In this document: positions 21,203 through 32,298 of the stretch, one piece after another | How positions within the stretch are numbered: position 1 is the first letter of the stretch | How the letters are laid out: each line of letters starts with the position of its first letter | Source of the DNA: Isoetes taiwanensis | Lineage: Eukaryota > Streptophyta > Lycopodiopsida > Isoetales > Isoetaceae | Length of the DNA stretch: 64,000 nt | Direction: 5' to 3' | Assembly (NCBI GenBank): GCA_021234155.1 | Contig: JAJEKV010000061.1 | Span: 1,701,950-1,765,949, forward strand | Notes under the pieces: model-generated | What the model was told of the DNA's origin: nothing | The model's database searches: none | The model's input: only the letters and a program-made list of their open reading frames with translations | Made by a program: the position numbers and the translations under genes

Positions 21203-22028
21203 TAATTGTCTCCATTTTGCTGTTAGAGTTGGCGTTAACGCGGAAGAGGATGGAATATGCTACATCAAGATTCAAAGTTTACTTTACACTTCATACTTTC
21301 AAATTCAAAACTTCATAGTTGTAAGATTTAAGTTAAGATTTAAGTTTATAGTTGTAAGATTGATTACCTTATACTTTCAAATTCAAAAACGTTATGTACA
21401 AATTGGATATGCTAATATGGAAATTTTGATATGAATTATTTTACTCAAGATTTTTATTTTTGGATATTTTTCAATGTAGTAAATTATATGGGCTAAGGTT
21501 TGTAGAGTGCCTGATGTGGCCTGGCCTAAAAAACTAGGGTGGATATTGGGATAAGTGATCTTGCCTTGAACAAGGTTCTTTTAATGTAATTGTTTGCATA
21601 ACTGTGACTGTAGTCTTAGCAAGAACATGTATGAAGAAGAAATCGTGACTTCCACTTGCTGGAGATATCTGGCAAACGCATCACTTCTACAAACCAGGTT
21701 AGTTTGAATATTATTGCTTTTGGACAGTAAAATAGGTTCTGCTACCATATGCTATGGTAAATGGCCCATAGCCTATTATGATATAGTGTTTTATACTATA
21801 TCAGGCTGTCCATGGTACTTAAGGCCCACTGTGCCTCATGTACTTCAAGATTTTAAAACCCTGACATTTTGTTGGGTCTTGAACTAGTCCATTGTACTAG
21901 TTCTTGAATTATCTGCTATTGCGGATATGGTATTTGGTCCAATGCACCTTATACTAATAAGATAAAGATGATATAATAATTTGATGCTGATTGAAAGAGT
22001 CTTCGAATCTGTTTTTCTTCTGGTGTAA

Positions 22029-22113
22029 GGAAGTAGGACCCCTCTTTTTATAGGGGGGTCCTGCTTTCCTTATAAAAAGAGGAGTCCTACATCCCGAGGG
22101 AGGGATTGTGGGA
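22029..22113 (+). ncRNA. 3' terminal hairpins, 3.3-kb family
   Basis: GGAAGTAGGACCCC pairs with GGGGGGTCCTGCTTTCC (22029-22069). CATCCC-GAGGGA-GGGATTG follows, then GTGGGA and GAA. Confidence 0.75.
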
Positions 22114-22158
22114 GAAGAAGAAGAAGAAGAAGAAGAAGAAGAAGAAGAAGAAGAAGAA
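22114..22158 (+). repeat. (GAA)n tail
   Basis: 15 GAA units, flowing into the palindrome AAGAATATTCTT at the next unit's 5' end. Confidence 0.97.
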
Positions 22159-22872
22159 TATTCTTTATGATTCTTCAAATTGTTGAAAGATAGTACTCTA
22201 TAAGGGACATATGGCATCTATGGCATATGGAAGAAGTGTGCAAGACCTGTTAATACAAATATTAATTATGGGAGCCTTTGATATTTTTCAAGGTCATTCA
22301 TGGTAATCTGTTTAGGGGCATACAAACCCTATGGCCTCAAAATGGCCTTTTAGGCTACTGGTCCCAAAATGACATTATAAACATTAAACCTTGGAATATC
22401 TTTGGTCAATTTTGAAAACTAAGACTCAATTTGGTTGAGGTTAAAGAAAAGCAAAAGAAAATATTAGGGTCTAGAGCTCCTTTACGCTATATATGGGAAA
22501 TAATATTGTTGCACTTTACACAAAAGATGTTGTGTAAAGATTATCTTATGGTGAGCATGCTTATATTTTAAGGCTTCGACATGGCATGCTTGCCAAATGT
22601 TGCTTTTAAATGAAAACTTTGCATGCATGCACATACTTTTATGTTAGACATTCTTTATCCTTAACTTCTTGGCAAGGTGCACGTCCTTGCTAAACAAAGG
22701 GTTAAGCCCCTATAGTGTAAGACGATTGCTTAGCATTACTTTAGCAACTTGGTGTTTGCTTAGGCCGATGTTGCCTTTAGGGTGGTCCTTCTAAGGTTTT
22801 CTTAAAAAATACATTACATTTTACATTAAAATCGTGGTAGATATTGCATAAGGTTTTCGGCAATGTGGCTAT

Positions 22873-22881
22873 GGCGCCAAA
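22873..22881. promoter_or_regulatory. E2F-consensus site GGCGCCAAA
   Basis: Exact TTTGGCGCC on the minus strand, about 1.5 kb upstream of the pseudoknot of this unit. Confidence 0.35.
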
Positions 22882-24410
22882 TATGACTACCCATATGATC
22901 TATCCGCCTGCACTAATAGATCGAGAGAATGGCCGCTCTTTGCAAGGATCGGAGAATGGCCGTTCTTTGCAAGCATCGAGAATGTAAATAGAGCTCAAAA
23001 TGGATTTACACGGCTTTATGCCCGATTGCTTGTGAGGCTAGTTCTAAAGCAAAACAAAAGAAGCAGTTGTTATGCTCTCTGAGGTTGATTTCGATCTATA
23101 TTACGGGGTTTCTTGCATAGCGTGATCCGACATTATGGCGTAAATAATATGATGAGAGTATGATTTCGACCTATGCTCTGGGGTTTCTTGCATATTTTGA
23201 TCCGTGTTATTGCGTAAATCGTGGATTAGGTTACAATTATGTGGCGGATATGCAAAAACGAAATGGATGGAGCCTAAATGCCGGTATGGTGGCTGCTTCT
23301 AAAGCTAAAACTGACTGTCTAAGGCAGCTATCTAAGGCACAAAGGTGATTTCGAAAATGGTCAAGAAGATCTAAAGCTTTGTGTTTTGAGCTTCAAACTT
23401 GCTCTGGAGCTCATGGACTTTGCAAAGTATCAGCATTACAAGGTATATTTTGTTCTGTTTTGCTCTACTGTATCTAGCACAGTTAAATTTTCGAAATGCA
23501 GTTGAGGCTATTAGTGCTGACCTGCACTTAAAAAAGTAACTTATGTGGCATCAATGAGAAACAATTGCGATTTTTTAACTCAAAGGATCTGCCTTGTTTC
23601 CTGATATTTTTGGTAATAAATTTCCTGGCATTCATGTTCCTATCCGCCTTTGATCCTTGGATAACGGATGTCTAATACAAATAGAGATATCTGATACAAA
23701 TGGCTCTATGCTGAAAAAGGTTTCTGCTGCAACCATTCAATTTGAAAATGATTCCCTTAGCTGTGACAAACAGATGTTGGCCTTTTTTGGCCTTAGACAT
23801 TTGATGCAGCTCTGCTCTGATGTAGTGTGGACGCTCATACGGGAAGAAATATGATTGTGGAGTGCATCTATTCAGGTTAGCCTATAGTAATATAAGTGCT
23901 TTGGCCTGAATGCTAAGTTCCAGCCATGGTAAATTTAAGCTTAGTTCTTATTAAGTTGAAAAAAGAGTGTTTGTTTATCATGCAAGACGCAAGATCAAGC
24001 CTTGATGCTTCAGCATGAGCCCTACGGTTAGCTACCTTGTTATTCAAATGCTACTGGAGATGACATGCTTAAATTATTATATTCAAAAGTTTATATTCTA
24101 AATCTTATAGTCAATTGTGATACATTTTGGAAGTGATTATGATGCCTGAAAAAATCTGAAATATGTTGGAAATGCTTATATAAATGTTGAGATGGAACTG
24201 TGGAAGTTAAAATGTTAAATATTTTATGATATGCTATGAAACTGACTATGTTGATCAAGGCTAAAATCATATTTTTGAGATCATAATAACCAGCTAGATT
24301 TGGGACTAAGAAATTAGTTCTCGTCTAATGGTTATACTTGAGATCAAATGGGAAGTCTATAATGCTAAAAACGTTAATATTCCAGTGTCCTTTCTTGTTA
24401 AATGTCACCT

Positions 24411-24538
24411 CAGGGCAAAAGGATACAATTGGTGATCAGTGATAAACTGAGAGACCCAATGTACCTTTTGGCCCTTGCACATTTACCATTATCATGCTAA
24501 TTGTGTATTGGTTGGCTGCAGGTACGGGTTCTCTCCTC
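24411..24538 (+). ncRNA. Class II pseudoknot RNA, copy d
   Basis: Stems identical to copy a; the flank has TCTCAATTTTG instead of TCTCCATTTTG outside the paired part. Confidence 0.7.
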
Positions 24539-25352
24539 TAATTGTCTCAATTTTGCTGTTAGAGTTGGCGTTAACGCGGAAGAGGATGGAATATACTACA
24601 TCAAGATTCAAAGTTTACTTTACACTTCATACTTTCAAATTCAAAACTTCATAGTTGTAAGATTTAAGTTAAGATTTAAGTTTATAGTTGTAAGATTGAT
24701 TACCTTATACTTTCAAATTCAAAAACGTTATGTACAAATTGGATATGCTAATATGGAAATTTTGATATGAATTATTTTACTCAAGATTTTTATTTTTGGA
24801 TATTTTTCAATGTAGTAAATTATATGGGCTAAGGTTTGTAGAGTGCCTGATGTGGCCTGGCCTAAAAAACCAGGGTGGATATTGGGATAAGTGATCTTGC
24901 CTTGAACAAGGTTCTTTTAATGTAATTGTTTGCATAACTGTGACTGTAGTCTTGGCAAGAACATGTACGAAGAAGAAATCGTGACTTCCACTTGCTGGAG
25001 ATATCTCACTTCTACAAACCAGGTTAGTTTGAATATTATTGCTTTTGGACAGTAAAATAGGTTCTGCTACCATATGCTATGGTAAATGGCCCATAGCCTA
25101 TTATGATATAGTGTTTTATACTATATCAGGCTGTCCATGGTACTTAAGGCCCATTGTGCCTCATGTACTTCAAGATTTTAAAACCCTGACATTTTGTTGG
25201 GTCTTGAACTAGTCCATTGTACTAGTTCTTGAATTATCTGCTATTGCGGATATGGTATTTGGTCCAATGCACCTTATACTAATAAGATAAAGATGATATA
25301 ATAATTTGATGCTGATTGAAAGAGTCTTCGAATCTGTTTTTCTTCTGGTGTA

Positions 25353-25438
25353 AGGAAGTAGGACCCCTCTTTTTATAGGGGGGTCCTGCTTTCCTTATAA
25401 AAAAAGGAGTCCTACATCCCGAGGGAGGGATTGTGGGA
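25353..25438 (+). ncRNA. 3' terminal hairpins
   Basis: Same arms as at 22029; one extra A in the linker between the hairpins. Confidence 0.7.
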
Positions 25439-25481
25439 GAAGAAGAAGAAGAAGAAGAAGAAAGAAGAAGAAGAAGAAGAA
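25439..25481 (+). repeat. (GAA)n tail with one interruption
   Basis: About 14 units with a GAAA interruption near 25461. Confidence 0.95.
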
Positions 25482-26192
25482 TATTCTTTATGATTCTTCA
25501 AATTGTTGAAAGATAGTACTCTATAAGGGACATATGGCATCTATGGCATATGGAAGAAGTGTGCAAGACCTGTTAATACGAATATTAATTATGGGAGCCT
25601 TTGATATTTTTCAAGGTCATTCATGGTAATCTGTTTAGGGGCATACAAACCCTATGGCCTCAAAATGGCCTTTTAGGCTACTGGTCCCAAAATGACATTA
25701 TAAACATTAAACCTTGGAATATCTTTGGTCAATTTTGAAAACTAAGACTCAATTTGGTTGAGGTTAAAGAAAAGCAAAGAAAATATTAGGGTCTAGAGCT
25801 CCTTTACGCTATATGGGAAATAATATTGTTGCACTTTACACAAAAGATGTTGTGTAAAGATTATCTTATGGTGAGCATGCTTATATTTTAAGGCTTCGAC
25901 ATGGCATGCTTGCCAAATGTTGCTTTTAAATGAAAACTTTGCATGCATGCACATACTTTTATGTTAGACATTCTTTATCCTTAACTTCTTGGCAAGGTGC
26001 ACGTCCTTGCTAAACAAAGGGTTAAGCCCCTATAGTGTAAGACGATTGCTTAGCATTACTTTAGCAACTTGGTGTTTGCTTAGGCCGATGTTGCCTTTAG
26101 GGTGGTCCTTCTAAGGTTTTCTTAAAAAATACATTACATTTTACATTAAAATCGTGGTAGATATTGCATAAGGTTTTCGGCAATGTGGCTAT

Positions 26193-26201
26193 GGCGCCAA
26201 A
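26193..26201. promoter_or_regulatory. E2F-consensus site GGCGCCAAA
   Basis: Homologous to the site at 22873, so it is not independent evidence. Confidence 0.35.
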
Positions 26202-27741
26202 TATGACTACCCATATGATCTATCTGCTTCCAGACTAATAGATCAGGAGAATGGCCGCTCTTTGCAAGGATCGGGAGAATGGCCGTTCTTTGCAAGCATC
26301 AGAGAATGTAAATAGAGCTCAAAAATGGATTTACACAGGCTTTATGCCTGATTGCTTGTGAGGCTAGTTCTAAAGCAAACAAAACAAGCAGTTGTTATGC
26401 TCTCTGAGGTTGATTTCGACCTATATTACAGGGTTTCTTGCATAGCGTGATCCAGCTTATGGCAGAAATAATATGATGAGAGTATGATTTCGACCTATGC
26501 TACAGGGTTTCTTGCATATTTTGATCCAGGTTATTGCAGAAATCTGTGGATTAGGTTACAATTATGTGGCCAGATATGCAAAAACGAAATGGATGGAGCC
26601 TAAATGCCGGTATGGTGGCTGCTTCTAAAGCTAAAACTGACTGTCTAAGGCAGCTATCTAAGGCACAAAGGTGATTTCGAAAATGGTCAAGAAGATCTAA
26701 AGCTTTGTGTTTTGAGCTTCAAACTTGCTCTGGAGCTCATGGACTTTGCAAAATCCATGGACTTTGCAAAGTATCAGCATTATAAGGTATATTTTGTTCT
26801 GTTTTGCTCTACTGTATCTAGCACAGTTAAATTTTCGAAATGCAGTTGAGGCTATTAGTGCTGACCTGCACTTAAAAAAGTAACTTATGTGGCATCAATG
26901 AGAAACAATTGCGATTTTTTAACTCAAAGGATCTGCCTTGTTTCCTGATATTTTTGGTAATAAATTTCCTGGCATTCATGTTCCTATCCGCCTTTGATCC
27001 TTGGATAACGGATGTCTAATACAAATAGAGATATCTGATACAAATGGCTCTATGCTGAAACAGGTTTCTGCTGCAACCATTCAATTTGAAAATGATTCCC
27101 TTAGCTGTGACAAACAGATGTTGACCTTTTTTGGCCTTAGACATTTGATGCAGCTCTGCTCTGATGTAGTGTGGACGCTCATACGGGAAGAAATATGATT
27201 GTGGAGTGCATCTATTCAGGTTAGCCTATAGTAATATAAGTGCTTTGGCCTGAATGCTAAGTTCCAGCCATGGTAAATTTAAGCTTAGTTCTTATTAAGT
27301 TGAAAAAAGAATGTTTGTTTATCATGCAAGACGCAAGATCAAGCCTTGATGCTTCAGCTCATGGATGAGCCCTACGGTTAGCTACCTTGTTATTCAAATG
27401 CTACTGGAGATGACATGCTTAAATTATTATATTCAAAAGTTTATATTCTAAATCTTATAGTCAATTGTGATACATTTTGGAAGTGATTATGATGCCTGAA
27501 AAAATCTGAAATATGTTGGAAATGCTTATATAAATGTTGAGATGGAACTGTGGAAGTTAAAATGTTAAATATTTTATGATATTGATCAAGGCTAAAATCA
27601 TATTTTTGAGATCATAATAACCAGCTAGATTTGGGACTAAGAAATTAGTTCTCGTCTAATGGTTATACTTGAGATCAAATGGGAAGTCTATAATGCTAAA
27701 AACGTTAATATTCCAGTGTCCTTTCTTGTTAAATGTCACCT

Positions 27742-27869
27742 CAGGGCAAAAGGATATAATTGGTGATCAGTGATAAACTGAGAGACCCAATGTACCTTTT
27801 GGCCCTTGCACATTTACCATTATCATGCTAATTGTGTATTGGTTGGCTGCAGGTACGGGTTCTCTCCTC
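27742..27869 (+). ncRNA. Class II pseudoknot RNA, copy e
   Basis: Stems as in copy a; ATAC reads ATAT beside the ATTGG stem. Confidence 0.7.
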
Positions 27870-28305
27870 TAATTGTCTCCATTTTGCTGTTAGAGTTGGC
27901 GTTAACGCGGAAGAGGATGGAATATGCTACATCAAGATTCAAAGTTTACTTTACACTTCATACTTTCAAATTCAAAACTTCATAGTTGTAAGATTTAAGT
28001 TAAGATTTAAGTTTATAGTTGTAAGATTGATTACCTTATACTTTCAAATTCAAAAACGTTATGTACAAATTGGATATGCTAATATGGAAATTTTGATATG
28101 AATTATTTTACTCAAGATTTTTATTTTTGGATATTTTTCAATGTAGTAAATTATATGGGCTAAGGTTTGTAGAGTGCCTGATGTGGCCTGGCCTAAAAAA
28201 CCAGGGTGGATATTGGGATAAGTGATCTTGCCTTGAACAAGGTTCTTTTAATGTAATTGTTTGCATAACTCGCGGAGTCTAGTCTTGGCAAGAACATGTC
28301 TGAAA

Positions 28306-28399
28306 GAAGAAGAAGAAGAAGAAGAAGAAGAAGAAGAAGAAGAAGAAGAAGAAGAAGAAGAAGAAGAAGAAGAAGAAGAAGAAGAAGAAGAAGAAGAAG

Positions 28400-28429
<30 letters not shown>
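28306..28429 (+). repeat. (GAA)n microsatellite
   Basis: About 41 GAA units directly after the A-box. Confidence 0.98.
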
Positions 28430-28431
<2 letters not shown>

Positions 28432-29224
28432 TAAGACAAAAAATGGGGCCGAGTTTCCTAGGGCTGCTAACATTATAATAATTCTGACCTAATGATGGAT
28501 TTCCACTTAGGGGCACCTTGGAAAAACTTATGGTGATGTATTTTTGAAGCTCTTTGAGGATCTACACTACATATGTCTATATTATTGTGCTCCCCAACTA
28601 CTCTGGTATGTTCGGATTATTGCTTAACTTATTCATTCCTTTGAGATGTTTAAGCTATAGATTTTACCTTATTTAGCATTTGCTAAGGTTTAAAATCAAG
28701 ACTTCATTATTATGAAATACATGTTAACCATTGTTGGCTAGGTTAAATGAATATATGAAGTTGGTATCCTTTAGCTAACTATTGTATTCTACATTATGCT
28801 GGAATATACACATAAGGGATTATATGACAGGGCGGTTACATTGGAGTATTTAAAAAGCCAATGGTTCCTATAAGGTTTGTAGTAACCCTTTATTAATTAC
28901 GTTATAAAGCAGAAATTCCCTTTATTATATTAGTTTAAATTCATAAAATGTCTTATCACCATAGTTAATAAAAAGCAATAGCTTGGCTTTAAGACTGGAG
29001 GCACCGTTTCAGCAGTTGAAGGCCCCATCAGATAGGTTTTGGATATTCGGATCTAGGCCACATAGACCTAGACCACACAGGCCTAGGTAAAGGAGTAAAT
29101 GGCGCATTAAAACAACTGGCCGGAATGTTTAATGACCGGCTAAATATCTATTGTGTAAATTACGAAATGAGGGCAGTTGCTTGGTCGTTGAAGCACATTG
29201 TCTTCCTTTGCCGCTGTAAGCAAA

Positions 29225-29383
29225 ATGCCAAAAGGAAAATATGAGCGGCACCCTGGCAAGAAGAGCAAGGCTCTGCAAGCAGGAAACCTTCCTTTCAAGA
29301 AGAGCTTCAAGTCTAATTTTGGTGGCAAACAAGCTGCGAAAGGACAAAAACAAATCTTTGGTGATAGGAGCGAATCCCAACAG
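29225..29383 (+). CDS. First exon of ORF1 type (MPKGKYER), orphaned
   Basis: 53 codons from MPKGKYERHPGKKSKALQAG to SESQQ, ending at CCCAACAG|GTCAGA, phase 0 as in the other two copies. It differs from the 14369 exon at about half the positions but keeps MPKG, PGKKSKA, AGN-x-P and NFG. That pattern suggests old divergence under protein selection. No ORF1 body follows in this unit. Confidence 0.6.
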
Positions 29384-30086
29384 GTCAGATTATCTTATTT
29401 CCAGCTTCTATTTCTGCTAGTCCTTGGTCGGATCATCTTATTTCTGGCTTCTATTTCTGCTACTGAAGGACTAGGTAAATCCAAAAAGGTGTTGATGGGT
29501 CGTATGAACAGTTGCGAACCTCTTATACAGAATATTTCTGCTTTTTCCAGATTTATATTGCATGATAAACTCGCTCTTACTGATTAATAGTGTTACATAT
29601 GATAATATTCAGCCCTATCTGATATCCAAATGCTAAATGCATGCTGCTTTTTAGACGATACTGGATCCTTTAGCGAAAAATGCTGGGATAATGATAGCTT
29701 TAGACTAATAATAAATCTCCTCTGATTTGTTAGTCCTGTAAACAGTGGACATGGATGCTTTTCTAGATTATGTGAAGAATATTGTGCCAAATACTTAACA
29801 TTTTGATCAAAAAAACAGTGTGAAATAGATTAATATGGTCTGAATGGTAGGATTTAGGCTTATAAACAGGTCCATGGCAGTTTTAATGGCTGTATTACTG
29901 TACATCATTAATTGTTTCGCTTTAACTCCTTGTTTGTTTTCCTATTGCTTGGGAACATATGAAGAAAACAATTACTGGGCTGTGGTAAGCAGCCAGCAAT
30001 TCTTTCATTATAGTAAACATGCTGGCTTATTTGCATGCTCATACACTTCACTATGACATTGACCCAATGTACATTGGGAATCTCTG

Positions 30087-30204
30087 GGTGAAGGCCGAAG
30101 AGCCAGGATATCTGATAGCTTACCTGTCATCCCTTATACTGTTACCGAGATTATTGCTAACTAGTATATTGATTGGATGCAGGTAACCCGGATATCCTCT
30201 CCTT
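30087..30204 (+). ncRNA. Class I pseudoknot RNA, copy E
   Basis: The long stem is AGGATATC with GATATCCT, fully different in sequence from copy D and fully paired. The crossing stem is weaker here (AAGG with CCTT only). The TTGATTGGATGCAGG 3' part is intermediate between class I and class II. Confidence 0.75.
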
Positions 30205-30496
30205 GGAGTTCTTTGATGTTTTGTCAATGGTCAATCTACTGCTGCAATAAAGTTTGCGGTTGAAGATAGGCAATAATCATTTGCCTTGATATTTATGGTG
30301 AGATCGTTCTGATTTCTTGCTGAAATTAGAGAGCCATATGGCTTCTAGCTGCTGTATCTGCGAAAAATGCTTGACTGGAGTATTATTGTTAGACTGCTTA
30401 TATCCTAGATCTTGAATAGTTTCTAAAGTCATGTTATTGTATACCCCATCCATAGTTCAGAAATAGACATATGAATTTATGACCCGAAATTTCTAT

Positions 30497-30504
30497 TTGT
30501 AACC
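30497..30504 (+). repeat. Target site duplication, left (TTGTAACC)
   Basis: Identical to 37427-37434 on the other side of the DNA transposon. Confidence 0.85.
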
Positions 30505-30520
30505 CCGGGGGGCTTCACCT
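30505..30520 (+). repeat. Left terminal inverted repeat
   Basis: CCGGGGGGCTTCACCT. The right end in reverse complement is CAAGGGGGCTTCACCT. Confidence 0.85.
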
Positions 30521-30859
30521 CTTTATATAGAGCATATGGCATGTGCGTGCAAGGGGTCGACTGAAACCCCCCTGTATACGGCTTTTTGCGGGCGAAACCC
30601 CCCAACCATACGTAAATATGAATTTTAATTTTTGGCCCCTTATCCGTACATATACGCCAGTCCCAACTAGCAATCCATATACCCTTTCCCGTACATATAC
30701 TGGAATGTTGGCCGATGTTTATCATACATATACTGGAATGTTGGCCAATGGTTGGGTTTATAATCTTGGCATATGGGATGTTGAAATGTTCATGAAATGT
30801 TGTCCTAACCCCTATGGTAGTTGCTCACCCTTATGGCAACACTTATGGCCAAACATAGC

Positions 30860-30972
30860 AACCTATGTCACCTCAAAAGGTTTACATCATAACCTATGTC
30901 ACCTCAAAAGGTTTACATCATAACCTATGTCACCTCAAAAGGTTTACATCATAACCTATGTCACCTCAAAAG
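30860..30972 (+). repeat. 31-bp subterminal tandem repeats (3.6 copies)
   Basis: AACCTATGTCACCTCAAAAGG plus TTTACATCAT, at 30860, 30891 and 30922 with a partial copy at 30953. Subterminal arrays are often transposase binding sites; here that is only a possibility. Confidence 0.9.
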
Positions 30973-31122
30973 GGACGTTGCCATCATAACCTCTAACAAC
31001 CTTCAACATGATAATCTATAACCTTTAAAATAAAATCATAACCTTAAGATGATAATCTATTGGCATAATGACATCATAATGGTTGGGCATATTGGCATCA
31101 AATCTGCATATTCCGTTTTTGC

Positions 31123-31130
31123 TTTATAAG
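31123..31130 (+). promoter_or_regulatory. TATA-like box for the 94-aa ORF
   Basis: TTTATAAG lies about 100 bp upstream of the ATG at 31227, in a locally GC-richer stretch with CATCACCATCACC downstream. Confidence 0.35.
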
Positions 31131-31226
31131 TAGTGGCGGGAGTAGTCTCTTCATCACCATCACCTATCCATTTCCCGGATCCTACTCCTTCCCCCAAGTT
31201 CCTTCCTTCCTTCTCCTCGCTTTGGA

Positions 31227-31511
31227 ATGGCCCGGATCAAGGTGACTGCCCGAAGGCAGCCTGCAGAATCGTCCTCTTCCAGCCATCCAGGCATGGAGAT
31301 GATGTTTGTGGCCACATTTACTTGTTCGGAGGTGAACCGATTGAAGGATCAAGGAGCAAATGTGTCTGCCCAGGTGCAGAACTGGCTTGATCGGGTTTGT
31401 CCGCATGAGGCACGTCTTCTACAGATGAACATTGAGGCAACTGGCCTACTCCTTCGAGTTTACCTTCAGATGCCCCCTCCAGGCTATATCACGCATGGGA
31501 TGCAAGGATAA
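31227..31511 (+). CDS. 94-aa protein with histone-H3-like N-terminus, DNA transposon accessory ORF
   Basis: It starts MARIKVTARRQ, sharing A-R-x-K-x-T-A-R with the H3 tail. A Ser run and a probable folded part follow (MEMMFVATFTCSEVNRL... VQNWLDRVCPHEARLLQM...). Codon composition is GC-richer than the surroundings and the ORF has its own TATA-like box, which supports a real gene. No family recognised. It could be the first exon of a longer gene, since CAAGGATAATCGG follows the end. It reads divergently from the transposase. Confidence 0.55.
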   Translation: MARIKVTARRQPAESSSSSHPGMEMMFVATFTCSEVNRLKDQGANVSAQVQNWLDRVCPHEARLLQMNIEATGLLLRVYLQMPPPGYITHGMQG

Positions 31512-32298
31512 TCGGCTTATAATCTAACACTTTGATCTTTCTGTAAAAACCAGGGGTGAAAACAATCCATGCATGAGTTTTTTTTGTAAATGCAGTCTCG
31601 AATATTATATAATATGGTCGGAATATGGTAGCTTCAGGTAATGCAGGGGTAAAAACATGCAATGCTTCTGCATGCATGAGTTTTCTTGTACAAAAAATCT
31701 TCAACATAATATAATATGGTATCTTTTTGTGTAAACTGTAGTTGCATTTGTCTTTTTCTGTAAACTGTAGTAAACTATGGTTCTATTTACTTCAAATAAG
31801 AAACTGAAATCAAAAATCTCTTGCACATCCAAACAAAATTGTTTTGCGGTGTCATTTGCGGATCTAATGTTTACAACTTTAAACCTGGCTTTGAACTTCC
31901 AAACGCAACCTTCCAGAACTTCCAAACGCTACCTAAACTGCAAGGATGACACACAGTAATCTTAAGTCAGTATTAAGTGCATGCAAAATAGACATTTAAA
32001 TTATTCTTTCTACATCTATATCTGAAACCGGTCTGAAACTTCCTTCCTACATTCAAGTCTACATGTCCATAAAGCAAGCAGTTCCAAACAAAGTTCAAAC
32101 AAGAGTTCAAATAGGGTTCCTTTTACCACTCTCTAAGCAGAACATATTGTTTACGTTCAGATCAAGGTTCAGGTGACCTTCTGCTTCCCTTTCCCACCAC
32201 CTAAATATTCCAGAATCCATTAAATATGTCAGACCTTTAAACATTTAAACAAATTCTAAACCTGCAACTGTGAACACATATAAAATACAAAGTAAACA

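Larger units (their letters stand above)
20780..22113 (+). mobile_element. 3.3-kb family, copy 1 (5' truncated)
   Basis: The 3' 1.3 kb of the unit found whole at 22159-25438. It has a short hairpin near 20966, class II pseudoknot 21075-21202, A-box 21510, internal GAAGAAGAAA (21633), then a 3' segment with the terminal hairpins. It lacks ORF1 and RT between the internal GAA and the 3' end. Confidence 0.8.
22159..25438 (+). mobile_element. 3.3-kb non-autonomous unit, copy 2 (complete)
   Basis: Complete between GAA tracts. It has an E2F-type site at 22873, hairpin 24302, class II pseudoknot 24411-24538, A-box 24846, internal GAAGAAGAAA 24969 and 3' hairpins 25353-25438. A 65-codon frame at 23657 (also at 27001) is preserved only because the copies are nearly identical; I do not call it a gene. 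Between 22900 and 23300 this copy differs from the next mostly at CAG/CTG sites. Confidence 0.85.
25482..28305 (+). mobile_element. 3.3-kb family, copy 3, A-box terminated
   Basis: Same as copy 2 up to the A-box (28177), but the internal GAA site has become a 41-unit tract and the 3' segment is absent. The end reads CATGTCTGAAAGAAG rather than CATGTACGAAG. E2F-type site at 26193. A small duplication (AATCCATGGACTTTGCAAA) lies near 26750. Confidence 0.85.

Noticed and set aside
23657-27198. 65-codon frames at 23657 and 27001
   Set aside because: The copies are nearly identical at DNA level and no diverged homologue shows protein selection.
30860-30972. CRISPR-like repeats
   Set aside because: Direct tandem 31-bp repeats with no spacers, inside a DNA transposon.
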